Source: Zygnema cylindricum
Taxonomy: Eukaryota > Streptophyta > Zygnematophyceae > Zygnematales > Zygnemataceae
Direction: 5' to 3'
DNA: 26,000 nt
NCBI GenBank assembly: GCA_037447655.1
Contig: JBBHKE010000498.1
Span: 64,001-90,000 of the forward strand
The position numbers were made by a program, and so were the translations under genes. The notes beneath the pieces were generated by a model. That model was not told the origin of the DNA and searched no databases. It worked only from the letters and a program-made list of their open reading frames with translations. Below are positions 9,134-17,730 of the stretch, piece by piece (position 1 is the first letter of the stretch; every line of letters begins with the position of its first letter).

Positions 9134-9703
9134 GTAAGTTATGGAGGGTCAAAGTTGACCTTTTTTACAGAAGCTCTCTGGGAGAGAGGGTCCTATCTAC
9201 CAATTTTTCTAAGTCCTATCTCTCTCACAAACTCTATCTACTGGTGTATGGCACCAATCATATTAAACTGTCGTACATAAAAGTACAGCCGCCGGTGTAC
9301 TATATGTACAGAAATTGTACGACATGGACGAAAAGTCGACACATGTCATATCCGGATTCGGTGTTGTAATCCCCAGAGATAGCGCGATCCAACGCAATTT
9401 CGCCACGTGTCATCCGATGTGGCGATGACCATAAACCGCCGAGAATCTCTTCCGCGGTCTCCGCTTTCTTCCCGGTCGTCCGATTAAATGCAAATTTTAA
9501 TCGGAGCCTTCATAAATACATGCACGGTATTTGTTTCGTAAAAGAAAAAAAATGCGCGGTACTTGTTTCTTGTCCATACCGTAATCCGTACGTTTACATA
9601 ACGGAATCTATGTAATTGTAAACATCCGTTGTTAAATGAATTTTCCAACGTCGTAACATATGAATACGAATCAAACCTAATAGAATGTATCGAAACTTCT
9701 AGA

Positions 9704-9777
9704 CTTAACGGCTAAGGCTACCGGCTACCGGCGCTTTGACAGTCGGCAGGTGTCAGGATCAAATCCTGTCACCGACA
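9704..9777 (+). other. tRNA-like module, antisense in beta LTR
   Basis: CTTAACGGCTAAGG resembles a tRNA D-arm/A box, and GGATCAAATCC (9756-9766) is a near-consensus B box within a T-arm-like hairpin (CAGG/CCTG). GTCGG..TG and CACCGAC can pair as in an acceptor stem. No full cloverleaf with an anticodon arm is evident, so a working tRNA is unlikely. It is antisense to element transcription, as in the other alpha/beta LTRs. Confidence 0.5.
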
Positions 9778-10001
9778 TAAACCTTTTAGTAAATAAACCT
9801 TCCTATCTGTAAATTGAATCATCTATTTCCCATAAACCTTTGGATAGCCTAGGTAGCCACGGCTCTAGCTTCCTCTCCAACTTCTCAGTGACACCAACAA
9901 GTGTGGGAGTTTGAGAGAAAAGTTAGAGGCAGACTTCCTCGGCTTCTTTCTATATTACAATTTAGACCTAGAAAATAATGAAATAACCATTGATTTCTAC
10001 A

Positions 10002-11303
10002 ACAACTACTTTTTGTTGCTTGCTACTCTAACAACATGCACCACATCCAATTTGCAACACATATCTAGTCGTACATTGCCTTAAAGACACATCTTCATAA
10101 CTGGCATCACTCCACGTGGTGATGGCAGTGTGCTCCCCTCCCAAATGCAACCACAATTAATTTGTTCTCACCAGATACCTCATCACCCTTTTGGCAGCCT
10201 CCCATTCTCTCTTTCTTGGTTCATTTAGACTTCTACTAAGGACACCTACAGCTGCGGCTATATCCGGACGAGTACAGTTCATAAAATAGATTAAACTGCC
10301 TACAATCTGACGATAAGGGATATTTTCCATAAATTTTCTTTCTATCTCATCCATCTCATCATTAAAAGTCAATATTCCTCTCTCTTCACTCCCACCAAAC
10401 ACTTTCTTTAAATAAATGGGAGTAGTACATCCATTTGCTTTTTCCATCTGAAATTTTTCTAGCATATTACCCATTGCTTCTTTCTGTGTGAGTCTTTTAA
10501 TTCTATTCCGTCTATCTCTCTCCATTTGAATTCCTAAAATGTACTTCGCTTCGCCGAGATCTTTCATATCAAAACAACTTCTAAGGTCCCGTTTTAGTTT
10601 GTTAATCTTATCTAAGGACTTGCTTAAGACCAACAAATCATCCGCATAAATAGCAATAAATATCACTCCATTCTCATCCTCAAATAAATATATAGAGTGA
10701 TCTGAACTACTTCTGATATACCCCAAACCGGTCAAAAATTTGTCCAGTTTTATATTCCATTGTCGCGGGGCTTGCTTAAGCCCATAGAGTGATTTTATCA
10801 ATTTGCAAACCTTGCTTTCTTCCCCACTTTCCACGAATCTTTCCGGTTGTCTTATGTAAATTTCTTCTTCCATTTCTCCGTGCAAAAAGGTCGTTTTAAT
10901 ATCAAGCTGGTGTATTTCAATATCCTCTACTAGTGCTAAACTTAAAAGGATTCTAAAAGAAGGAAATGTGACTACAGGTGCAAAGGTTTCTTCGTAGTCT
11001 ATCCCCTCTTTCTGAGTATACCCCTTTGCAACTAACCTAGCCTTGTACCTTTCATGGTATTATCCGGTTTTAATTTATGTTTAAAAACCCACTTACATCC
11101 GATCGGTTTTCGGTCCGGTGGACAATCTACCAACTCCCATGTATTGGCTTCCATGATGGAGGCCATTTATTCATTTATAGCAATGATCCACCGGCTACTT
11201 TCACGGGTGTTTATGGCCTCTAAGTATGTATGAGGTTCATTTGGGTGAGACATCTTTACGAGTTGGTTATTTACTTATCTTTCTTGAAGCGTTTACTACT
11301 TCT
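10002..11303 (-). pseudogene. pol: Copia Pol, RT-RNase H (element B), interrupted
   Basis: From high to low coordinates: a linker after ASDFEGG, the ASIMEANTWELVDCPPDRKP block, [50 protein letters not shown], and the polymerase box at 10648-10637. That box reads YADD instead of YVDD. The longest clean frame is 10885-10157. RNase H continues past a stop at about 10157 (LWLHLGGE, ITTWSDASYEDV, GACC*SSKQQK) to 10002, where the beta LTR begins in mid-domain. Frames change near 11060, and stops occur in the N-terminal part. Confidence 0.88.
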
Positions 11304-12450
11304 TCAACCCCCTTCAAAATCGGACGCCGGTATGGAAGGCATCCTTGGGTTTCGTTTAGGAAGATTTTCAGCTTCCTTATCTTCCAATTTCGGTGTCTCA
11401 TCAAGTTCCTCATCCGTTTCCACTTCGTATTGTGGCGTTGCCTCGGATAATGTCCTTTCCTCCTTCTCCTTTGGTAGATGTGCAGATTTTTCTTTTTCTC
11501 CATCTTCATTCTCTTCAAAGTCAAAGTCAAAAAACTGATCCGTTTCAAATCTGATTTTGACTTCCTTATTATATTTGAATGGATCAATGGACTTCTCTTC
11601 ATTCATCACCACTACTTGTTTTACCAAAATTATATCTCTATTTTTCAAGTCATACACCCGGTATCCTTTTGTGCTCTCATCATATCCTACAAGATATCTT
11701 GGTTTTTCTCTTCCCTCTAACTTCCATTCAGAATCCAAACTGTAGACTTGACTTCTAAACACTCTTAAACTAGACAAATTAGGCTTTCTTCCTATCCACC
11801 TCTCATACGGAGTTTCCTCCTTATTTAATGAAGTAAGGACTATATTTTTGATGAAATTAACATAGTTCATAGACTCAGTCCAAAATTGCAACCCTATCCT
11901 TTTATCAGTTAACTTCTGGACATATCTTCTAAAGTTCTATCACTCTCTGCTACTCCATTTTGTTCCGGATTATAGGGAACAGTTTTCTCATGATGAATTC
12001 CTTTTTCTTTAAGATATTCTTCAAATTCCCTTGAGGTATATTCTTTCCCATTATCACTTCTCATCTCTTTTATTGAGGTTTCATGTAGTTTTCACTCCAT
12101 ACTTTAAACTCTTTGAAACATCTTAATACCTTTGACTTATGTCTGAGAAAGTATACCTTCGTGTATCTAGACCAATTATCTGTGATGGTTAACATCCATC
12201 TCTTCCCCCCATGTGAATCATACCTAGCTGGTCCCCAAACATTAGTGTGAATTAGATCCAATACTTTCTCTCTCCTAAATGTGATTGCCTTTGGAAATGG
12301 AAGTCTTTGAATCTTCTCTTGGGCACATCCACTAATATCATCAAATGACTCATCATCCTCAAAAGTGATACCCTCCACTATTCCATTTTTTTTCAGTTTT
12401 TTTAATCTATCTAGATGCACATGCCCCTACCTTTTGTGCCAAAGCATCAT
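11304..12450 (-). pseudogene. pol: Copia Pol, integrase (element B), broken
   Basis: The HHCC region starts WHKR then a stop (TAG, 12429-12427) then GHVHLDRLKKL. The catalytic core has the first acidic motif as HTNVWGP: Asn (codon at 12243-12241) replaces the usual Asp. The second (MRSDNGKEY) and third (PEQNGVAES) acidic motifs are present around 12060-11935, in a shifted frame. A stop follows near 11900. The clean frame 11891-11304 holds the C-terminal part (ETPYERWIGRKPNLSSLRVF, YLVGYDESTKGYRVYDL) and an acidic linker ending IPASDFEGG. With Asp lost and frames broken it cannot be active. Confidence 0.85.
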
Positions 12451-12860
12451 CTCACTTGCACACGAGTAGAGAACACTCTTTTCAATGCAAATAACATTTC
12501 TGAACATCCCTTGACTGCCCTTCTCAGCTATGAAAAAAACCTCATTATCAAGCTTGCTGTGAAGATTCCTTTCCTAGTTCCTGTTTCAAACTCCTTTTCA
12601 TCTAGGACAGCTGTTAAGACTACGTTCTTGCTAAGTTGTGGAATGTAAAGAACGTCTGAGAGTGTTACAATTGAGGCCTTTCCATCAACTAAAACCTTCA
12701 AGTCAACAGTTCCAACAAGACTTGTGGTTTCTACTCTACCATCTCCGTACTCAATTTCAACTGTTGGGATCTTTCTTAGTTTAGTGAACCACCTCTATCT
12801 TTGCACATATGCATTGAGGCCCTTGATTCTATGATCCACCCATCCTCAAGTGGATCCCTC
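12451..12860 (-). pseudogene. pol: Protease remnant (element B)
   Basis: The minus strand reads EDGWIIESRASMHMCKDR, aligning with the copia protease motif GWIMDSGASxHMC. The catalytic DSG is replaced by ESR (codons within 12829-12818). A stop follows after GGSLN and the rest to 12451 is readable only with several frame changes. Confidence 0.6.
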
Positions 12861-14062
12861 TAACCTCCGAAAGCACACTTTTGTCTCCGTGGAATGTCGA
12901 CATGCTTTTCAATGGTTTTTCGATTAAGAAGAAGCTCCTCAAGCTCCGCTTCCTGTTCGGTTTCTTCGTCCTCTTCCTCATCATGAACTTGAGTCGGGAA
13001 AGCCTTTTTCTTTCCTCCATCCTTTGAGGTTCCTTGTCCATCTTTCAGTCGAAGATCTGCAAGTTTGACACAATCTGCCATATAGTGTCCCGATTTCTTG
13101 CAGAAGTGACATAATCCTCCTCGAGAAGTTCCTCTCCCTTATATATCAAATCTGCCACCTCTTTGTCCTCTTCCACCAAAGTTTCGATAGGGATATTTCC
13201 CTCTCTCCCCATCACGCTTCCGCCAATCAGCTCCTGTAGACAATGCTTGAACACTTGGACTCCCTCTCCTAAGCTCTATGGTGCTTTTTTTCACTAAAAT
13301 CATTCCCACTGTGTCATCCCAATTCGAATTGCTATCTCTTATGTCCTGCAATTGGTTAATGATATTCTCATACTCTTCAAGTAGTTTCATCATTATTGTA
13401 TTCACTCTTTGTCTCTTAGACCAAGTGTAACCTCCACTCTCTAGCTCTCCAAACAATGCTCCTAAATCATTGCAATAATTGTTCATGCTTCCTCCCTTAT
13501 AAGTATAAGCTGCGATCTTATTTTTTGCTAACTCTTGCTGCTGCAATGATCCACTCTTATATTTGTTAACTAGTGATATCCAAATCTGAGATGAAGATTT
13601 GACATGCATAAGGGGAATGGCAATGCCCTTTGCTACACTTTTAAGAATTAAAAGCTTAACAACCTTGTCTTTGTAGTTCCACTTTTCATACCCTAATCTG
13701 TCAGTCAAAACCCTTATCAACGTTGCAGGTGGTGCTGCTTTCGGTATCACCTTCGACAATGGTGTCACTTGAGTTGCAACATTTCCATTTTCTCCTTCCA
13801 TGACAATCTCCTTTCCTTCCTCATCTTCATCCTCAGTGATGGTGGAAGCTGTTCTGGCTTCTGTAGTGACGGAGGTGCCAAAAAAACATGTCCCTCCAAA
13901 CCCAAGTGGAGGTGTGTATCGAATTTGTCCAGACACTATGCCCCATAGATGCTTCTCAAATAGATCTCCCTCCATCATTATTTCCCAATACAAAAAGTCT
14001 GATCCATCAAATATGGGCACCCTAGAGGGTGGGCCCATTACCTGAAATTTTGTGGTCTCCAT
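12861..14062 (-). pseudogene. gag: Gag of element B (family alpha)
   Basis: A frame open from inside the LTR gives METTKFQVMGPPSRVPIFDG from ATG 14062. A second in-frame ATG at 14038 lies inside the PBS. The body has UBN2-type copia Gag features: DFLYWEIMMEGDLFEKHLWG, an acidic stretch (TEDEDEEGKE), SSSQIWISLVNKYKSGSLQQ and YTYKGGSMNNYCNDLGALFG. The frame hits TAA at 13141-13139 and continues in frame to a zinc knuckle CHFCKKSGHYMADC (CX2CX4HX4C, 13111-13070) and a K/E-rich tail. One stop separates the two parts. Gag would form the cytoplasmic virus-like particle. Confidence 0.85.
14028..14042 (-). promoter_or_regulatory. Primer binding site, half-tRNA iMet type (element B)
   Basis: Directly after the LTR's terminal CA the minus strand reads GGTAATGGGCCCACC. 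It matches the complement of the initiator tRNA-Met anticodon arm at 14 of 15 positions (T to A at the fourth). It includes ATG, which pairs with the CAU anticodon. Confidence 0.75.
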
Positions 14063-14168
14063 TGACCCACATAATGAGCAGTCTATGTAAAGCCTCTGGG
14101 ATAATATTTTCCCCTTCCACTTTACCACTGAATAAGCACCGCCTAGGCACAAAAGTATTCTGACCACC

Positions 14169-14239
14169 CTCACCCATGTGAGGACAAGACTCCCTTGAGT
14201 CAAACGCATGAAAAATCACTGAATTTGCTCCCTTGAGCA
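14169..14239 (-). promoter_or_regulatory. Leader stem-loops 3-5 (alpha copy in B)
   Basis: Minus-strand hairpins TGCTC-aagg-GAGCA (14239-14226), GACTC-aagg-GAGTC (14201-14188) and CTCAC-atgg-GTGAG (14182-14169). Stems equal those at 125-195, while each loop has changed at one position from AGGG. Stems 1 and 2 of the array lie at about 14290-14255. Confidence 0.7.
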
Positions 14240-14720
14240 GTAAGTTATGGCTGGTCAAAGATGACCTTTATAGTTACAAGCTCTCTTAAAGAGAGGTACC
14301 TAAATATTTCTAAGTCTTGGTCTGCCTACTCACGACTACCTACTACTAAACACTATTCCAATAGAAACACTATATAGTACAAGAAGGTACAATAGGCTAT
14401 GTACTTATTGTGCGACCATTGTACGACAAGGTCTACAAGGTGACACCTGTCAAATCGGAAGCCATGGTTCCTCTTCCCATCTTCTCCGGTATCAAATAAT
14501 GTGGGGCTAGGTGGCACCGCGTGACGCTATCTCCGTATGCCGCCAAAAGCTCAATTCGTGTGGCGGTTATAATGGCGGCCGTCCGATCAAAACATATTTT
14601 ACACGGTTCAGATTCGCGTACATGCATAAATTCTTCCTCTTCGTTTGTTTGGTGTCAATGTTAATTTGTTGTTGCGTCAATGTTTATATATCTTTGAAAC
14701 CCGTCACGCGTATCGTTTCG

Positions 14721-14794
14721 ATAACGCCTTAGTGGTTAAGCCGTACAACTATATAGAGGTTCATAGATCTAGGTTCAAATCTTGACCCAGGCAC
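14721..14794 (+). other. tRNA-like module, antisense in alpha LTR
   Basis: CCTTAGTGGTTAAGCC fits an A box/D-arm, and AGGTTCAAATCTTG with GGTTCAAATC at 14772-14781 is a consensus B box, 32 bp downstream. The T-stem is imperfect and no clear anticodon stem is seen. It occupies the same relative place and orientation as the modules in the beta LTRs. Confidence 0.55.
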
Positions 14795-14916
14795 TATTTT
14801 GGTAAAATATCCTTTACTTCTAACGCTGCCACTTTCTATATATCGCGGCAGCCATGGCGTGCCTTTGATCCTCACTCTCACTCTTTCAAGTGGAAATAAA
14901 TTAGAGAAGTGAACTA

Positions 14917-15162
14917 TTAATTACCTCTTTTCAAAAGAGGTGCCTCGAACACGTCATCATCATCTGCGTATTCATCCTCTTGTTGTCGTCTCTCGCTATC
15001 CGGACTTTGCTCGTCCTCGGTGGCGAGCTCATCCACATCCTTCCATACCCGAATATCCGTGGGATGTTCTCCCTCGGGGGCTAGATTCTCAACCGGCGGT
15101 TCCTCCCCATCCACAATGCTCTCATCGCTACAAGAAGTCGAGGGGACGTAATCTTTCGTCAC
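14917..15162 (-). CDS. Acidic ORF of unknown function
   Basis: The 81-codon minus-strand frame is strongly acidic (DESIVDGEEPPVENLAPEG, EDEQSPDSERRQQEDEYADDDD). It follows the K/E-rich region at 15186-16084 in another frame, so both may belong to one broken gene. Its last few codons run into the presumed B LTR, which would mean that B inserted at its 3' end. No family recognised. Confidence 0.3.
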   Translation of the reverse strand: MTKDYVPSTSCSDESIVDGEEPPVENLAPEGEHPTDIRVWKDVDELATEDEQSPDSERRQQEDEYADDDDVFEAPLLKRGN

Positions 15163-15185
15163 TCCAATGACTAACTTTTCGTCTT

Positions 15186-16084
15186 CTAAGCTTTATTTCC
15201 CTCCTCCTTTTTAACCTTTTTCTGTGCCCCACTCCCTCCCCTCTCCTCCCTCTCATGAAAAACACTCTTTTTCCTTTTTATTATCTTTCTCCTCTCCACT
15301 CTTTTCACCGCCTCACTTCCCTCCCCTTCCTCAACCATCGCCCCTTTTCCCCTTCTTTCCTCATATAACGCCGCCTCCCCTTCCGCCTCACCTTCTTCCT
15401 CCTTCCCCCTCTCATCAGATTCCTTAATTTTATTTTTTATCCTCGTACTCCTCCTCTCTAATCCTTCCCCTATCTCACTTCCCTCCCCTTCCTCAACCAT
15501 CGCCCCTTTTCCCTTTCCTTCCACATCTATAGCTGCGTCCCCTCCCGCCTCACCAACTTCCTCCTCCTCCCTCTCAGCAGAAACCCTAATTTTCCCTTTT
15601 AGCCTCATACTCCTCCTCTCTACTCATCCCCCCACTTTACTACCCCTTCTCAATCGTTGCCGCCTTTTCCCTTCCTACCTCAGAAAATACCGCCTCCCCC
15701 CACTCCTCTGCACTCAATGTGTTACCTCCCCCCCCCTTACCTCGCTTTTTCCTCCTCCTTTTCATCAAAAACCCTACATTTCCTTTTTACCCCCCTTTTC
15801 CTCTTCTCTACTGCTTCCCCCGCCTTTCTTTCCTTCTCTCCTTCCTCAACCATCGCCTTTTTTCCCTTTCCCCCCTCATCATTTACCTCCACTCTACTCA
15901 CCTCAACATTTGCCTCCCTTTCGTTCCCTTCCCTTTCTCCTCCTTCCCATCCAATGGCTAACGGGATTGCTGCCTCCCGTCGCCTTGTTAACTCTTCCGC
16001 GGTCGCCGTTATAAGGGGAGGATAGCGACGACGATGAGCCACCACAATACGTGGTCGCCTAATTTGCTTGCTGCCGCCCTTCAT
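15186..16084 (-). pseudogene. K/E/R-rich repeat protein, degraded, function unknown
   Basis: Minus strand from Met at 16084: MKGGSKQIRRPRIVVAHRRR, then LTRRREAAIPLAIGWEGG, then low-complexity charged sequence. Two long frames (16084-15737 and 15608-15186) carry the same unit, built around KGKGAMVEEGEGSE and RKxKxRVFxExEEE. The intervening DNA has the same repeat in other frames, so indels in the repeats have broken the gene. Composition is that of a nuclear, possibly disordered protein. The DNA around the start codon contains GCGACGACGATG and GTCGCCTAATT, motifs also found in the DNA transposon flank at about 1265, hinting that this is transposon cargo. I recognise no domain. Confidence 0.35.
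15190..15950. repeat. Degenerate tandem repeats, C/T-rich on + strand
   Basis: CCTCAACCATCG or a close variant recurs at 15329, 15491, about 15648 and 15844, giving about four units of 160-195 bp. The + strand is almost pure pyrimidine for long stretches. The units encode the K/E-rich repeats on the minus strand. Confidence 0.75.
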
Positions 16085-16682
16085 AGCGTAGGTTCAAATT
16101 AGCGTGAAAAAATGAAGTGAAGAAGACGCGGCTATGAAGAGTGGAGGGTGAAGTAAACATTACAGACATAAAACCTTACTTTTATTACTTAAAAATAAAC
16201 TATTTCGTGCGCCGGATACTTACATTACGAATGGCCAAGCACGAAATTACTTCGTCGCCTATCTGATGCATTTGAAAATTCTAATGGTGGGGCAACAATA
16301 AAAAACAATGAATCCCACGTTTCACTGACAACGCGGGTTCAATATTGGACGTCGTCCCTAATGCAACATTTTGTTAGACGATAAGTTTTATTGTCGCTTA
16401 CACGATTAACCGGACAACATTTTCATTGGAAATTTCCAACGTTAAAGCTACGACGCATTATCGTCGCTTTTCGATTTCTCCAACATTTGCCGAAACTCGG
16501 ATGTAGTACACTTAAATTCACACATTCAGGCAATGACACTATGTCGTCCCCGGTACATACGTTTCAACACACAACAGAGAGTTATTGGATGACGTTGTAT
16601 ACAAGCCATCATAAATACACGAGATGGTTAGGGGGAACAATATGGCATGGACAAACATGCAATATGAGGGGGACATAATCAA
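16085..16682. other. Non-coding flank with GTCGC motifs
   Basis: No convincing ORF. It holds ATTGTCGCTTAC, TATCGTCGCTTT, GGACGTCGTCC and a perfect 14-bp palindrome TTGGAAATTTCCAA (16426-16439). The motifs resemble the subterminal repeats of the transposon at 1065-3990. It may be the end of another DNA transposon into which element C inserted. Confidence 0.4.
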
Positions 16683-16687
16683 TTTAT
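16683..16687. repeat. Target-site duplication of element C, left copy
   Basis: TTTAT directly precedes the 5' LTR. The same TTTAT directly follows the 3' LTR at 21482-21486. Five bases is the normal copia length. Confidence 0.88.
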
Positions 16688-17730
16688 TATAGAAATTTAT
16701 GGTTTTTAAAGTATTTTCTAGGTCAGAAATAAAAAAGAAGCCGAGGGAGTCCTCCTTTAACTTCTCTCTCCAACTCTCAAACTTGTTGCAGTCACTGAGA
16801 AATTAGAGAGGAAGCTAGAGCCATGGCTACCTAGGCTATCCTGAGATTTACAGGAAATATATATTTGGGGTTTATTAAGTAAAAGATATGCAGCGGAAAC
16901 AAGATTTGAACCTGGTACCTGCCGGAAGGCAAGCTGCCAGTAGCTAGTAACCTTAACCGTTAAGTCTTGAAGTAGTGTTACGTACTATATAGTTTGATAA
17001 CTATTTAATCATTAATACGTAGGATAAATCATTTAACTATAATTGTTTACGGGATACATAGAACCGGTAGTGTAAAAGTACGAATTGCGGTAGGGATAAG
17101 AAATCAATACCGCGCATTGATTTCGTAAAGCGAAACAAATACCGCGTATGTATTTATTACGGCTCCGATCAAATGTGAATTTAATCGGACGGCTAGAATT
17201 AGCGCCGAGATCTCGGAAGAAGAATTCGGCGGTTTGTGGGCATCGCCACATCGGATGACACGTGGCGAAATTACATTGATCGTGGTATCTCCGGAGATTA
17301 CGGCACCGAATTCGGATATGACATGTGTCGACATTTAGGCCATGTTGTACAATTTCCGTAAATAAAGTACACTGGCGACTGTACTTTTGTGTACGGAAGA
17401 GAAATCTGATTGGTTCCGTACATCAGTAGATAGAGTCTATAAGAGAGATAGGACTTAGAAAAATTAGGAGATACGATCCTCTCTCCCAGAGAGCTTCTGT
17501 AAAAAAGGTCAACTTTGACCCTCCATAACTTACTCCTCAAGGGAGCAAATTCAGATATTCTTTTTGCTATCGACTCAAGGGAAGTCTTGCCTTCACGGGA
17601 AGCAGGTGGTCAGAGTTTTTGTCTGTCAGGGTGGCAGTTATTTTTGCTGAAACACAAAGGGGTCAGGATTATCCTAGAGGCTTCTTCGAAGCTATCCACT
17701 CTGAGGACTTATGGAGGTCTCAGAGTTTCA
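16688..17730 (+). mobile_element. 5' LTR of element C
   Basis: Begins TATAGAAATT (the first dinucleotide TG has become TA) and ends GAGTTTCA before the PBS. It matches 20438-21481 throughout with scattered substitutions and small indels, so the copy is not recent. It holds the antisense tRNA-like module, CACGTGGC at about 17260, a GTAC cluster and degraded leader hairpins. Confidence 0.92.
16889..16965 (-). other. tRNA-like module, antisense in C 5' LTR
   Basis: The minus strand reads CTTAACGGTTAAGG (A-box-like), then CAGGTTCAAATCTTG with B box GGTTCAAATC (16912-16903). It is the counterpart of the 3' LTR copy at 20641-20714 with a few changes. Confidence 0.5.

Larger units (their letters stand above)
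8883..10001 (-). mobile_element. Family-beta copia fragment: 5' LTR, PBS and leader
   Basis: On the minus strand this is a 1065-bp LTR (10001 down to 8937), TGTAGAAATC... to ...GAGTTTCA, matching both LTRs of element C from end to end. It continues through a PBS and about 40 bases of gag (VPIFNGTGF, identical in C). Similarity to C stops at about 8883, where the D LTR begins. On its other side it interrupts element B's RNase H coding sequence. ACAAC (10002-10006) would be one target-site copy; the other is lost. Confidence 0.9.
10002..14932 (-). mobile_element. Copia element B, family alpha, truncated in RNase H
   Basis: On the minus strand: 5' LTR (about 14932-14043), PBS, gag, protease, integrase, RT and RNase H up to 10002. 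There it is cut by the beta LTR. The rest of RNase H, the PPT and the 3' LTR are absent from the window. All reading frames carry stops or shifts. The 5' limit of the LTR is approximate because no second copy of that end is present. Confidence 0.88.
14043..14932 (-). mobile_element. 5' LTR of element B (family alpha)
   Basis: The CA end at 14043 is fixed by the match to 1-321 and by the adjacent PBS. The other end is placed near 14932 by rough alignment with the start of beta LTRs (a TGAAAAG there) and is uncertain by tens of bases. It contains the leader stem-loop array (14282-14169), several GTAC sites and an antisense tRNA-like module. Confidence 0.7.

Noticed and set aside
9094-9369. 91-codon ORF on + and similar ORFs at 17298-17540 and 21049-21291 on -
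   Set aside because: These are antisense readings of beta LTR U3/leader; they share similarity only because the LTRs do.
9704-9777. A functional tRNA gene
   Set aside because: A and B boxes are present but no anticodon stem or complete cloverleaf can be drawn, and all four copies lie at one place in LTRs.
11226-11745. Several + strand ORFs over 11226-11745
   Set aside because: They are reverse-strand shadows of element B's integrase C-terminal region and linker.
14924-14940. Perfect palindrome of CCTCTTTT and AAAAGAGG around one base, as LTR terminus or TIR
   Set aside because: It lies near the expected alpha LTR start, but no second copy exists in the window to prove a boundary, so it is used only as an approximate limit.
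15224-16025. Pro/Ser/Phe-rich ORFs on the + strand
   Set aside because: Translations of the pyrimidine-rich strand; the minus frames show a longer, repeated and more regular pattern with a plausible start.
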